Below, piece by piece: positions 24,278-32,924 of a stretch of 61,932 nucleotides of DNA. A model generated the notes under the pieces. The model was not told the origin of the DNA and made no database searches. It was given only the letters and a program-made list of their open reading frames with translations. The DNA is from Thermoplasmatales archaeon (GTDB lineage: Archaea > Thermoplasmatota > Thermoplasmata > Thermoplasmatales > GCA-001856825). The stretch lies in contig JAJSLL010000010.1 of NCBI GenBank assembly GCA_026127935.1, positions 1 through 61,932 of the forward strand. The letters are read 5' to 3'. A program made the translations under genes and the position numbers. Numbering within the stretch: position 1 is the first letter of the stretch; each line of letters starts with the position of its first letter.

Positions 24278-25327
24278 ATGAACGAAAGTCTATTAACGAA
24301 AGAGACACCGAACCAAGAGGAACCACACAGAATTTATTCGTGGGAGGATGTCTGGGGTAATGCATTTAAGTTGGATTGCAATTCCAACCCAAAGATGCAG
24401 GCAAAGGAGTCTAAACTAGGAGGAACACCACTCATTCACGCCAAGAAGCTTGGAGATTTCTTAAAAGTTGACCGACTTTATGTGAAGTACGAGGGTACGA
24501 ATCCCACCGGAACACAAAAGGACCGGCCAGCTTCGCTACACGTCAGGAAGGCACTCGAGGAAAAGTATGATACAATTGTGGTAGGTAGCTGTGGAAATTA
24601 CGGGGCGGCAATCGCTCATTACGCCTCTCTGAGCGGCTTAAAGTCGAGGATCTACGTACCGAAAGAATTCCATTCACCACGACTTGAAGAAATAAAAGAG
24701 ATGCATGGAGCAGAATTGATACTAGTTCCTGGAAAGTACGAAGACTCGGTAGAAATGAGTAAGAAAGATGCAAGGGAGAACAACTGGTTCGACGCCAATG
24801 CCGGTACCTATCCAGATCTGGGTTTACTCGCATACTCAAGAATATCCACAGAATTATTTGAATCGATGGGAGAAATCCCGGACGCGGTTTCTGTTCCAGT
24901 AGGTAATGGGACAACGCTTGCCGGGGTTTACAAGGGTTTTTTTGATCTCAGAGAATCCAATAAAACCAAGAAATTGCCAAGAATAATAGCTGCAAGCACG
25001 GATGGAGGGAACCCCGTGATTGAAAGCTTCATAAGGGGTCAGAAAGAGATTACAGATTTTCCAGTTGAGCGAATCAAGGAAACCGAAATAAACGAACCTT
25101 TAGTCAACTACCGCTCATACGATGGTGACCTTGCATTCAAAGCAGTAATAGATTCAGGGGGAACAGCAGAGTATGTTACGGACGGAGAGTTAAGCGAATA
25201 TCACACATTGTTGAAGAAGTACGAGAGAATTGACGCCATTCCTGCTGCTACCGCATCCATTGCCGCAATAGCACACTTTGTGAAAAAGAACAACAATGGG
25301 ACCTTTGTTGCAATAGTGACGGGTTAA
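24278..25327 (+). CDS. thrC: Threonine synthase-like PLP enzyme
   Basis: A 349-residue fold-type II PLP protein. The lysine motif TGTQKDRPA near residue 80 carries the Schiff-base Lys; the phosphate loop is GNGTT near residue 212, and SCGNYGAA near 106 is the substrate-binding Asn loop. These match threonine synthase (O-phosphohomoserine to threonine) of the archaeal cystathionine-synthase-like subgroup. Other beta-replacement enzymes of the fold are possible. No other threonine-pathway gene is adjacent. A structured leader precedes it. Confidence 0.78.
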   Translation: MNESLLTKETPNQEEPHRIYSWEDVWGNAFKLDCNSNPKMQAKESKLGGTPLIHAKKLGDFLKVDRLYVKYEGTNPTGTQKDRPASLHVRKALEEKYDTIVVGSCGNYGAAIAHYASLSGLKSRIYVPKEFHSPRLEEIKEMHGAELILVPGKYEDSVEMSKKDARENNWFDANAGTYPDLGLLAYSRISTELFESMGEIPDAVSVPVGNGTTLAGVYKGFFDLRESNKTKKLPRIIAASTDGGNPVIESFIRGQKEITDFPVERIKETEINEPLVNYRSYDGDLAFKAVIDSGGTAEYVTDGELSEYHTLLKKYERIDAIPAATASIAAIAHFVKKNNNGTFVAIVTG

Positions 25328-25351
25328 TCATTTCACCAATTCTGAAGTGGT

Positions 25352-26050
25352 TCAAATATCGTTAATATCCTTATGACTGCAACCGATGGCTCCCATCAGA
25401 ATACGGTATTCGTAGGGAGATAGTATCGCTCTTGAAATAACTCTTCTGAAAAGAAGTGTTGTCTTTTGGATTCTGTGCTTAGGATAGTTGTTCTCGATCA
25501 GACTCTGACGGAATTTTTCTATTAGTCTATCGTTTTCTCTTCTGCTGATTGTTTCTATCTTCTTTTTCTTGCCTCTACCAAACATTTCATAGAACAAGAT
25601 TGCAGCCGCACTCGAGACGTTCAATATAGGATACTCATCATCTGCGGGAATATGAACGAAGAAATCACACATTCCAAGTTCCTCATTGACCAAGCCGATA
25701 TCCTCACGTCCAAGTACAATTCCTATTTTGCCCTTTATTTCAGAAGTCAATCTGATAAACTCCTTTGGTTCAAGATAATTGCGTAGTACCTCCTTTGGAG
25801 AATCACTCTTTACTCCGGAAGTCCCTACAACATAATCCAATCCCTTGATTGCATCCTGGAACGAACTTACCATCCTGCATTTAGAAAGGATCTCGTTTCC
25901 CTTCATTGAACGAAACAAATCCTCACTGGGAATTCTGTTAATGTTTACAACAGTCAGGTCCTTGAGCCCGAAGTTTTTCATGAGTCTTGCAATCGCTCCT
26001 AGGTTTCCTGGGTTCTTGGGTTCAACAATTATTATTCTTACTGATTGCAC
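25352..26050 (-). CDS. trmJ: SPOUT tRNA/rRNA methyltransferase, TrmJ-like
   Basis: A 232-residue SpoU/TrmH-class methyltransferase. IIIVEPKNPGNLGAIARLMKNFG at residues 6-28 and VLGREDIGLVNEELGMCDFFVHIP near 113-136 are the family motifs, with the knotted SAM-binding region NVSSAAAILFYEMFG near 143. TrmJ makes 2'-O-methyl at tRNA position 32. The C-terminal roughly 70 residues are a basic extension typical of TrmJ. It is divergent from folC. Confidence 0.82.
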   Translation of the reverse strand: MQSVRIIIVEPKNPGNLGAIARLMKNFGLKDLTVVNINRIPSEDLFRSMKGNEILSKCRMVSSFQDAIKGLDYVVGTSGVKSDSPKEVLRNYLEPKEFIRLTSEIKGKIGIVLGREDIGLVNEELGMCDFFVHIPADDEYPILNVSSAAAILFYEMFGRGKKKKIETISRRENDRLIEKFRQSLIENNYPKHRIQKTTLLFRRVISRAILSPYEYRILMGAIGCSHKDINDI

Positions 26051-26105
26051 AATCTTAATTTTGAACGCAAATAAACATTTTTACTCAAGGAAGTGTTCAA
26101 GCCCG

Positions 26106-27455
26106 ATGGACGGGGAGAAATTCCTGTTTACGCTTTCAAGATTCGGGATAAAGTTGGGACTTGGACCAACAATAGCTCTTGCTGAATCTCTCGGCAATCC
26201 ACAGGATAGCTTCAAGAGTGTTCACGTTGCGGGTTCTAATGGGAAAGGGTCCACAACAACTTTAATCTACAGAATTCTAAAGAGGAAATATGCGACGGGT
26301 ATTTACACATCTCCGCATATTAGAAGATTCAATGAAAGAATAATTGTAATGGATAAGGAGATACCGTCGGCATTCATTGATGAATTCGTCTCCAGTCACA
26401 CCTCCAAAATAGAATATAACGGGGAAGAGACTCAGCTTACTTTCTTCGAATATACCACAAACATGGCCTTCGATTATTTCAGGAAGAGTAATATACAGAT
26501 AGCCGCAGTTGAAGTGGGGCTTGGAGGAAGACTTGACTCTACGAACATAGTGTCACCGGAGGTGTCTGTGATTACGAGCATCTCACTAGAACACGCTGAT
26601 AAACTTGGTGGAAGCATCGAATACATTGCACGAGAAAAAGGTGGAATAATCAAAAAAGGAAAGCCCGTTGTATTTGGCAAAATGCCTGATCGCGCTAATT
26701 CCATCTTGCGCTCGATTGCAAAGCAGAATGATGCTGAAGTCAAGGACATTGTAAATCTAGAAGTTAGAAACTTGAATTTCTCACTTTCCGGTACCAAGTT
26801 TGTGGTAGATACCCAGATGGACACTTACGAAGTGGAGCTGAAAGCACTCGGGGAGCACCAGGTCAGTAACTCAATTGCAGCTATCCTTGCTTGTGAATCT
26901 ATCAATGAACAGCCGAGCAAGAGTGAAATCACTCAAGGATTGAAGGAGGACCAGATTCCAGGTAGATTCGAGGTTAGAAGATCGGACCCATTATTGATCC
27001 TTGATGGCGCTCATAACTCCGAAGCTTCAAGGATCCTTAGTTCAAACATCAGAAGATATTCTGTGAGGGATCCACTTATTGTGCTCGGAGTTCTACGGGA
27101 CAAGAATAGCTACAACATACTTCAGAACTTATCGGAGGTTTCTGATAGTATACTGATAACGGAACCTGATGAACCAGAAAGGAAAAAAGATGGTGAAGAG
27201 TTGAAAAGAGAGGCAAAACTGTTCTTCAAAGAAGTCAATGTCCTAAAGATACCTTCTGAAGCGCTTGAGGCAGCATTAAAGGCGAATAGAAATACAATAA
27301 TAACTGGATCCCTCTATCTGGTTGGGGAGATGGAACTGTTGCTTGATGAGAAAGATAAATCAAAAATGGTTCCAGTGGAAATGGAGGAGGCTGGAAACGC
27401 TACGGCCCCCGTCAAAAAGAAACCAGATGATAATCAGTTTCCAATGGAAATATAG
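26106..27455 (+). CDS. folC: Folylpolyglutamate/dihydrofolate synthase family protein
   Basis: 449 residues from the ATG at 26106; the longer frame back to 25845 runs antisense through trmJ and is discarded. Mur-ligase fold signatures are VAGSNGKGSTT (P-loop), YTSPHIRRFNERI, EVGLGGRLDSTN and ILDGAHNSEA. It adds glutamate to (dihydro)folate or a related pterin. The last 30 or so residues are Lys/Glu/Pro-rich and look unconserved; the DNA encoding them contains two ORB-like repeats just before orc1. The tail may therefore be shaped by the origin and not by FolC function. Confidence 0.85.
   Translation: MDGEKFLFTLSRFGIKLGLGPTIALAESLGNPQDSFKSVHVAGSNGKGSTTTLIYRILKRKYATGIYTSPHIRRFNERIIVMDKEIPSAFIDEFVSSHTSKIEYNGEETQLTFFEYTTNMAFDYFRKSNIQIAAVEVGLGGRLDSTNIVSPEVSVITSISLEHADKLGGSIEYIAREKGGIIKKGKPVVFGKMPDRANSILRSIAKQNDAEVKDIVNLEVRNLNFSLSGTKFVVDTQMDTYEVELKALGEHQVSNSIAAILACESINEQPSKSEITQGLKEDQIPGRFEVRRSDPLLILDGAHNSEASRILSSNIRRYSVRDPLIVLGVLRDKNSYNILQNLSEVSDSILITEPDEPERKKDGEELKREAKLFFKEVNVLKIPSEALEAALKANRNTIITGSLYLVGEMELLLDEKDKSKMVPVEMEEAGNATAPVKKKPDDNQFPMEI
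27369..27390 (+). repeat. ORB-like element 1
   Basis: GTTCCAGTGGAAATGGAGG resembles the euryarchaeal origin recognition box core TTCCAGTGGAAAC with a downstream G-rich string. It lies inside folC (coding PVEMEE). Confidence 0.55.
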
Positions 27456-27460
27456 GGGTG
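27437..27460 (+). repeat. ORB-like element 2
   Basis: TTTCCAATGGAAATATAGGG is a second copy in the same orientation, 68 bases after the first, with the GGGG string at 27455-27458. It spans the folC stop codon. The dyad TTCCA-A-TGGAA is perfect. Confidence 0.55.
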
Positions 27461-27546
27461 ACAGAACAGCCCCAGCTATTTAGTCGTTTTGGTAAAAGAC
27501 ATGATAAGAAACGGTTTTAATACGGTTACTTTTTTCTTATTCTATC

Positions 27547-28803
27547 ATGGGAAGTTCATCCAAAAATTTATTTGAAAAATTCTCGAATGACTCCTTAATC
27601 GTTAAGGGGCAGAGGCAGGCATTAGAGCCTGGCTTCATACCTGAAAGACTGCCCCACAGAGAAAAAGAAGCAGAACTCTTGGCCGAGATTCTATCACCAT
27701 CACTCAAGAATTACAAACCATCGAATGTGATAATTTTTGGAAAACCAGGGGTCGGAAAAACCAGCGTTGTCAAATTCGTTGAGAGTGAAATTTCTAAAGC
27801 TATGCAGTCAAGACTTGACTCGAAGATAAAACTCATCGACATCAACTGTGGTGTAGTTGACAATCCATATGGTGTTCTTCTAGCTGTAGGGGATGGCCTG
27901 CTTGAATCTTGGGAAGAAAAGCTTCCATTTACTGGCTGGCCACTCGATAAACTCTATAACACCGTCCTAGAAAAGGTCAAAAATTTCGCAGGCATCACAA
28001 TAGTCGTACTTGACGAAATAGACAAGCTTGTAAAGAAGAGTGGGGATTCGGTACTCTATCAATTATTGAGGATTAACGAAGTTACAAACGAGGGCAGAGT
28101 ATGCCTCTTAGGAATCAGCAACGACTTGCGTTTCACAGAGTATCTCGACCCTAGGGTAAAGAGCCGACTCATAGAGGAGACAATGGTCTACAACCCATAC
28201 AACGCTTCCCAGATCTATGACATATTGAGAGACAGATCGCTCTATGCAGGTATAGCAGACTCAATAGACGAGTCTGCAATGAAGACCTGTGCCGCGCTTG
28301 CAGCTCAGGAGCACGGAGACGCAAGAAGAGCAATCGACATGCTCAGAATCGCAGTTGAATTGACGGAGAAGGGCAACAGCAAACGAATAGAAGACAATAC
28401 GATATACGAGGCAAAGAACAAGCTGGAAAGGGATGTTGTAGTTGAAACGGTTTCGACTCTACCACTACACAGCAAACTAGTTCTCTTTTCAATCTCGCTC
28501 ATAGACGAAATTAAAAATGGTGGGAGTTCAAACATGGGTGAATTTTACGATTTATACGAGCGCATCGCAGATAGGATGGGAATAAGTGGCCTCACACAGA
28601 GAAGAGTTGCAGACATAATAGGTGAACTTACCAATCTCGGACTTATAGATTCGAAGGTACAGAGCTTTGGCAGATATGGGCGGACGACCACAGCGACCCT
28701 AAATTACAGTTCCTCAAGGATGAAGGACATAGTCCTGAGCGATGAGGTTCTAGGGCAGCTAAAGGACGTCAAACCATTGCAGAAGTCGCTTCCTGTTTCG
28801 TAA
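27547..28803 (+). CDS. cdc6: Orc1/Cdc6 replication initiator (main copy)
   Basis: A 418-residue protein with canonical Orc1 layout: Walker A GKPGVGKT near 65-72, Walker B VVLDEIDKL near 153-161, sensor 1 GISNDLRF near 191, and a C-terminal winged helix (SGLTQRRVADIIGELTNLGLI) that reads origin DNA. The N-terminal P-E-R-L-P-H-R-E-K segment is typical. A TATA-like GGTTTTAATACGG (27513-27525) precedes the ATG. Two ORB-like repeats lie directly upstream. It is expected to recruit MCM at the adjacent origin. Confidence 0.93.
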   Translation: MGSSSKNLFEKFSNDSLIVKGQRQALEPGFIPERLPHREKEAELLAEILSPSLKNYKPSNVIIFGKPGVGKTSVVKFVESEISKAMQSRLDSKIKLIDINCGVVDNPYGVLLAVGDGLLESWEEKLPFTGWPLDKLYNTVLEKVKNFAGITIVVLDEIDKLVKKSGDSVLYQLLRINEVTNEGRVCLLGISNDLRFTEYLDPRVKSRLIEETMVYNPYNASQIYDILRDRSLYAGIADSIDESAMKTCAALAAQEHGDARRAIDMLRIAVELTEKGNSKRIEDNTIYEAKNKLERDVVVETVSTLPLHSKLVLFSISLIDEIKNGGSSNMGEFYDLYERIADRMGISGLTQRRVADIIGELTNLGLIDSKVQSFGRYGRTTTATLNYSSSRMKDIVLSDEVLGQLKDVKPLQKSLPVS

Positions 28804-28833
28804 ATTTATATATCTTTGACCTAATCGGGTATC

Positions 28834-29370
28834 GTGAAGGCGAAGGCAATTCTTATCATCGGTATGCCAGGTTCAGGCAAAGATGAATTCGCCATGGTCG
28901 CACGTGAAATGGGGATTGAGGTGATCAACATGGGCGATATTGTGAGAGAGTATACCTCAAGCACAGGAGTCAGCATTTCGATGAGCGGAGAAATAGCATC
29001 GAGAGAAAGGAAGGTTAACGGGATGGACATCTGGGCGAAGAGAACGATAGAACGAGTCCAGAGTAATTTCGTCGTTGTCGAAGGAGTAAGGAACATCGAA
29101 GAAATTCAAAGGTTCAGAAAGGACATGGTAATTGGCCTGGTTGTTAGCATTTCATCCGGACGTGACACAAGATATGCCCGCCTGTTGAAGAGAGGGAGGG
29201 AAGACGACCCTAGGAATATAGAAGAATTCACGGTGAGAGAAAAGAGGGAACTCTCTTGGGGCATAGGAGAGGTCTTAGCTACAGCGGACCGTTACATCTG
29301 CAACGACTCTTCCATCGATGCCTTCAAGGAAAGTGTCAAGGAATTTCTCAGGCAACACACAATTCAATAA
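28834..29370 (+). CDS. UPF0200-type archaeal P-loop kinase-like protein
   Basis: A 178-residue P-loop protein related to dephospho-CoA and adenylate kinases. IGMPGSGKDEFA (residues 9-20) is the P-loop; the later NMGDIVREY and VVEGVRNIEEI are typical of the archaeal UPF0200 group. The substrate is unknown; a dephospho-CoA kinase of a different family (DUF359) is encoded at 39637, making that role less likely here. The start is GTG. The 3' end overlaps the convergent guaAA by 23 bases. Confidence 0.75.
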   Translation: MKAKAILIIGMPGSGKDEFAMVAREMGIEVINMGDIVREYTSSTGVSISMSGEIASRERKVNGMDIWAKRTIERVQSNFVVVEGVRNIEEIQRFRKDMVIGLVVSISSGRDTRYARLLKRGREDDPRNIEEFTVREKRELSWGIGEVLATADRYICNDSSIDAFKESVKEFLRQHTIQ

Positions 29371-29914
29371 AGTTCTTGAATATATTCCGCCCAAATTGAG
29401 TGTGCTCAACTTCAGGATGGAACTGAAGTGCGTACCTTTTCAATCCGCTGTTCGCCATTGCTTGCACCTTGCACGTTTCCGATGATGCTAGAAGATCAAA
29501 TCCCTGAGGAACATCCTTCACTTCATCGTTATGGCTTTCCCACGCTGCAAACTTATCCGGAACTCCTTTCAAAATTGAATCTTTTTCAGACACCGTAATT
29601 TCCACTTTTCCAAATTCTGGATGTACCGCTGGAGAAACTTTTGAACCATAGTACAAACCCATGAATTGAGCACCTGCACATATTCCAAGTATAGGGACTT
29701 TCATTTTTTCTAGGAACTCAGAAGTATTTCCTAATTTGAAACTTTCATAAGCGATGGAAGGAGCGCCTCCGGAGAGAACTAAACCATCTGCATCGTTGAT
29801 ATCCTCAATCTTGGATTCGTTGCTCCTTATTTCACTTTCAACGTCGAGGTCCCTCAGTACTCTCCATTCCCTGTGTGTCCACTGACCTCCGTTGTCCATC
29901 ACATATATCTTCAA
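29348..29914 (-). CDS. guaAA: GMP synthase glutamine amidotransferase subunit
   Basis: A 188-residue class I glutaminase. The nucleophile Cys lies in GICAGAQF near residue 80 and the His-Glu pair in HPEVEHT near 167-173. Archaea split GMP synthase into this glutaminase and a separate ATP pyrophosphatase subunit, which is not in this window. IMP dehydrogenase, the preceding step of GMP synthesis, is encoded far away at 57907. It is preceded by a TrmB-type regulator gene 13 bases upstream. Confidence 0.92.
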   Translation of the reverse strand: MKIYVMDNGGQWTHREWRVLRDLDVESEIRSNESKIEDINDADGLVLSGGAPSIAYESFKLGNTSEFLEKMKVPILGICAGAQFMGLYYGSKVSPAVHPEFGKVEITVSEKDSILKGVPDKFAAWESHNDEVKDVPQGFDLLASSETCKVQAMANSGLKRYALQFHPEVEHTQFGRNIFKNFIELCVA

Positions 29915-29927
29915 ACCGCTTCACGCC

Positions 29928-30635
29928 TCATATTTTTCTGCTGGACAACATCTCTATGTAGCTATTTATGTGCTCAGCTAGAAGAGGATTATCGCTGAAA
30001 CCGCAGGCAGAAAGATCAGGGGCTGCTATCAATGCTCTTGAACCATCAGAAACCATGTCAGTAGCTATAAGGGAATTGTTCCTGAAGACTCTTGTGCCCT
30101 GAGGAACGCGCTGATTGTCCGGTGCGACAATTGAGACCGTGACATTTCTCGTAATGGCAGACTCAATTTCTTTCCCTAATTCCTGTCTGAGTTCTCTCAG
30201 TTTCGGGGTAGAGATTGATGCAAATCTCTCTGCTGAGTTCAGTACCTCCTTCATCTTCTCAAGAACCCGATCCCTTCCATAGATTGTGTAGATCAACTGA
30301 GGAAGGCCTTGCTGGGTCAAGAGCTCACTCATATCTGTTAGCTTTTCAAATAGAATATCGAGGTTTTTTGAAAAATTCTTTCTGATTTCGTAGATATTCT
30401 TGGCTTTGAAGACCTTAGGTCTACCCTCTAGTGAGGTAATAAAACCCCTCTCTTCGAGCTTTTCCAGGACTTTATAGGTCGAAGTTCTTGGGATTTTAGC
30501 AGTCATTGCTATTGTATCTGGCGTACTTGCACCTAACAGAATGAGTGCTAAGAACCCCCTCAGCTCATAATCTGTCATTGCGAAACTCTCGAAATATTTC
30601 GACACTTCGGCGAGTTCTTTTTCAAAATCTTCCAT
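29928..30635 (-). CDS. TrmB-family transcriptional regulator
   Basis: A 235-residue TrmB-type protein. The N-terminal winged helix-turn-helix (ALILLGASTPDTIAMTAKIPRTSTYKVLEKLEERGFI, about 30-67) is followed by a dimerisation coiled coil and a C-terminal PLD-like sensor region. The conserved RPKVFKA linker is present. The classical TrmB effectors are sugars; the effector here is unknown. It shares a 47-base AT-rich divergent promoter with the thiolase gene and is followed by guaAA, either of which could be a target. Confidence 0.85.
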   Translation of the reverse strand: MEDFEKELAEVSKYFESFAMTDYELRGFLALILLGASTPDTIAMTAKIPRTSTYKVLEKLEERGFITSLEGRPKVFKAKNIYEIRKNFSKNLDILFEKLTDMSELLTQQGLPQLIYTIYGRDRVLEKMKEVLNSAERFASISTPKLRELRQELGKEIESAITRNVTVSIVAPDNQRVPQGTRVFRNNSLIATDMVSDGSRALIAAPDLSACGFSDNPLLAEHINSYIEMLSSRKI

Positions 30636-30682
30636 GAGTAATAATAAAAAAGGCTTTTATAATTTTTTTCACTACAAGGTCA

Positions 30683-31594
30683 ATGAAATGTTCCCAGTGC
30701 AAAAACGAGGCCGTTACCTTCCTGAAGTACAATGGGAGTCACCTGTGCGACAAACACTTTATAAAATTCTTCCAGAAGAGGGTGAATCTTGAGTTCAGGG
30801 CTGAGTTAAGGATCACAAAGCCGGTGAAGATCGGGGTTGCACTTTCAGGTGGGAAGGACAGTTCTGTCGCTCTACACGAGACAAAGCGAATTTTTGGCAT
30901 GAGGAAAGACGTAAGTATCATCGCTGTAACGATAGATGAAGGAATTAACTCATATCGTCCAGAAACAATGAGGACTGCTGCATCTCTCACGGCAAAACTG
31001 GGTATCGAACATCGGATTCTGAGGATAGAGGACGCATTCGGCGTGACGATGGACGATGTTTCCCAAGGTGGTCGACTTACCCCTTGCAGCTATTGCGGAG
31101 TATTCCGAAGGAAACTCATCAATGGTGCCGGTATTGAAGAAGGGCTTGATTATATGGTTACCGGACTGAACTTGGATGACACTGCTCAGTCCATGATGAT
31201 GAATCTGGTCAGGGGGGACATTGCAAGAATCGGAAGAATGGGACCACACAGCATCTCGAAAGACGGTCTGGTTCCTAGGCTCCAGCCGCTAAGGAAGATT
31301 CCTGAGAAGGAGGTAATGCTGTACGCTATACTGCAAGGGATAGACTTTTCTCACGCGACCTGTCCGTATGGGGATAGAGCGATAAGGAATGAATTCCGGG
31401 AGTCTATTGACAGATGGGAGGAAAGATCGCCTGGAACAAAGCATTCCATAGTAAATTCGGTAGATAAGATTAAGGCATTAATCCCACTTGAGAGTGATAT
31501 CAGGATGGGAAAATGTAAGATCTGTGGGTCTCCTTCTCCAGGAGACATCTGCCAGAGTTGCGCATTTGAAAAGGAGGTTGGGACATGGACCTGA
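30683..31594 (+). CDS. Ncs6/TtcA-type tRNA 2-thiolation protein
   Basis: A 303-residue protein with an N-terminal CxxC zinc knuckle (Cys 3/6) and a second half near 23. The PP-loop SGGKDSS lies near 55-61, the catalytic CxxC in TPCSYCGVFRR near 136, and a C-terminal zinc ribbon (CKIC / CQSC) near 278-293. This is the TtcA/Ncs6 group that thiolates U34 or position 54/32 of tRNA. Which site is modified is not determinable. The 3' end overlaps the next gene by 10 bases. Confidence 0.85.
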   Translation: MKCSQCKNEAVTFLKYNGSHLCDKHFIKFFQKRVNLEFRAELRITKPVKIGVALSGGKDSSVALHETKRIFGMRKDVSIIAVTIDEGINSYRPETMRTAASLTAKLGIEHRILRIEDAFGVTMDDVSQGGRLTPCSYCGVFRRKLINGAGIEEGLDYMVTGLNLDDTAQSMMMNLVRGDIARIGRMGPHSISKDGLVPRLQPLRKIPEKEVMLYAILQGIDFSHATCPYGDRAIRNEFRESIDRWEERSPGTKHSIVNSVDKIKALIPLESDIRMGKCKICGSPSPGDICQSCAFEKEVGTWT

Positions 31595-32091
31595 GCACAG
31601 CCCAATTAGTTCCAGGAATCATCGCGCTTATAGTAGGCATTATAGTTGCAATCTACGCAAGGGGCTTTATATTGCGATCCAGGTTGAAGGGGTCGATTGC
31701 AGTTTATAAGAATTTGAAACTGGTAACAACTCAAGGTTCGTATCAAGGAGCCATGTATTACTTGATCTCGATCGTGACCGCCGTTCTGGGGCCACTCTCC
31801 TATAAATTAATTTCATTGACGGTCACAACCTACATCTTTATGAACATAATCGCAGCACTGTTCTTTGTTGCGTCCTACCCATACTATGCACCCATAACGA
31901 GCTATGCTTCCATTGACGTCATAGAGAAGGAAGGGACGAAATTCTGTATTGTCGGCAAAGTTATGATCAGAAAGTTCAAAGTGATTACGATTTCAGAAAA
32001 CCCAAATTTTGAGATAATCGTAGCATCTGGCCGCAAACGATTGAAGTTCGAAGTCGCTAGTAAGCCTAGTTCACAGATGTCAGCTTTGTGA
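31585..32091 (+). CDS. Small membrane protein, unknown function
   Basis: A 168-residue protein I do not recognise. The N-terminal half has three predicted transmembrane segments (about 9-29, 55-75, 80-103). The C-terminal 60 residues (IDVIEKEGTKFCIVGKVMIRKFKVITIS) look like a small cytosolic beta domain. It overlaps the thiolase gene by 10 bases, so it is co-transcribed. Its last 26 bases overlap the convergent ACT-like gene. Confidence 0.6.
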   Translation: MDLSTAQLVPGIIALIVGIIVAIYARGFILRSRLKGSIAVYKNLKLVTTQGSYQGAMYYLISIVTAVLGPLSYKLISLTVTTYIFMNIIAALFFVASYPYYAPITSYASIDVIEKEGTKFCIVGKVMIRKFKVITISENPNFEIIVASGRKRLKFEVASKPSSQMSAL

Positions 32092-32704
32092 TGACGTTCA
32101 CTGCGGAACTCATGTACTTCTCATCCATGATGTAAGTTACATCGTTGTAAAATGCGGCGATCTGGTATACGTTGACTCCGTTTATTGCCAGAATGGTAGA
32201 GATGTAAGCAACGTATCCCCTTAACTTCTCTATGATAAGAGGCGATATCACCACGAGTTCGCCCAAATTCTCCCTGAATGAAAGCACCTCTTCTGGGGGA
32301 AACTGTTTCTTGACATCAGGAGTATTTTTCTTATCTATGACAACAACGATTCCTTGACTTCCCTGCACGACTCTGATCTTTCCCCCTGTGCCGAAAATCT
32401 CACCATATATCTCGGATACCTTAACAAAGTTTGCAGCCGAATTTCGGAGGGTCAGGTTGGTCATCGAGTAGAAAGCCTCAATTCTGGACTCGTTCAGTGC
32501 TGACTTGTAAGCCGATTCAAGTGATGGGTTTCTTTCAGGGTACCTCTTGATTGCCGCCAATACTGCGCTGAAATTCTGCGTTTTAAGCTGTTTCATAAGG
32601 TACCTCGCAAGTGAAGAATAGTTCACGATACCAGACTTCAAGGACTCCATCGCGCAAGGGTTTGAAGAAAGATACTCTGAAACCCTTTTACTTATCCGCT
32701 CCAT
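32066..32704 (-). CDS. ACT-like domain protein
   Basis: A 212-residue protein. The N-terminal region (RISKRVSEYLSSNPCAMESLKSGIVNYSSLARYL) is helical and HTH-like, with repeated Ser/Leu/Tyr residues. The C-terminal 70 residues (GYVAYISTILAINGVNVYQIAAFYNDVTYIMDEKYMSSAVNVI) have the pattern of an ACT regulatory domain. Such archaeal proteins may sense amino acids, but the ligand is unknown. It is convergent with the membrane protein gene by a 26-base overlap. Confidence 0.65.
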   Translation of the reverse strand: MERISKRVSEYLSSNPCAMESLKSGIVNYSSLARYLMKQLKTQNFSAVLAAIKRYPERNPSLESAYKSALNESRIEAFYSMTNLTLRNSAANFVKVSEIYGEIFGTGGKIRVVQGSQGIVVVIDKKNTPDVKKQFPPEEVLSFRENLGELVVISPLIIEKLRGYVAYISTILAINGVNVYQIAAFYNDVTYIMDEKYMSSAVNVITKLTSVN

Positions 32705-32924
32705 GTTCGAACATATTTTCTTTCTTAAAAAGTTCGCTCCCCAACATCATTTCACTCCCCTGAAGGAAGTCATTTGTTAAACAATCCTCATATTCAAAGC
32801 GGAATTATCGATTGTGGAACCCACGACTATTTGGAAGTCCGGAAAGGTTCTTGAGTGCTTGTATTCCTACATATCCAGAATTAGTTCTATAAGAAAGCCA
32901 TAGGGTCGCGCGGAGGGAGACAGT

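Larger units (their letters stand above)
27361..27546 (+). other. Candidate replication origin region upstream of orc1/cdc6
   Basis: The last 95 bases of folC plus 91 intergenic bases. Two direct ORB-like elements (27369-27390 and 27437-27460) each have a TTCCA-N-TGGAA dyad followed by a G-rich string. An AT-rich stretch (27470-27545) follows, ending at the orc1 ATG. Archaeal origins usually sit directly upstream of the cognate orc1/cdc6 gene with this arrangement. It was identified by eye; no skew was computed. Confidence 0.55.

Noticed and set aside
25845-26105. N-terminal extension of folC
   Set aside because: It runs antisense through the trmJ-like gene and conserved FolC sequence begins at the ATG at 26106.
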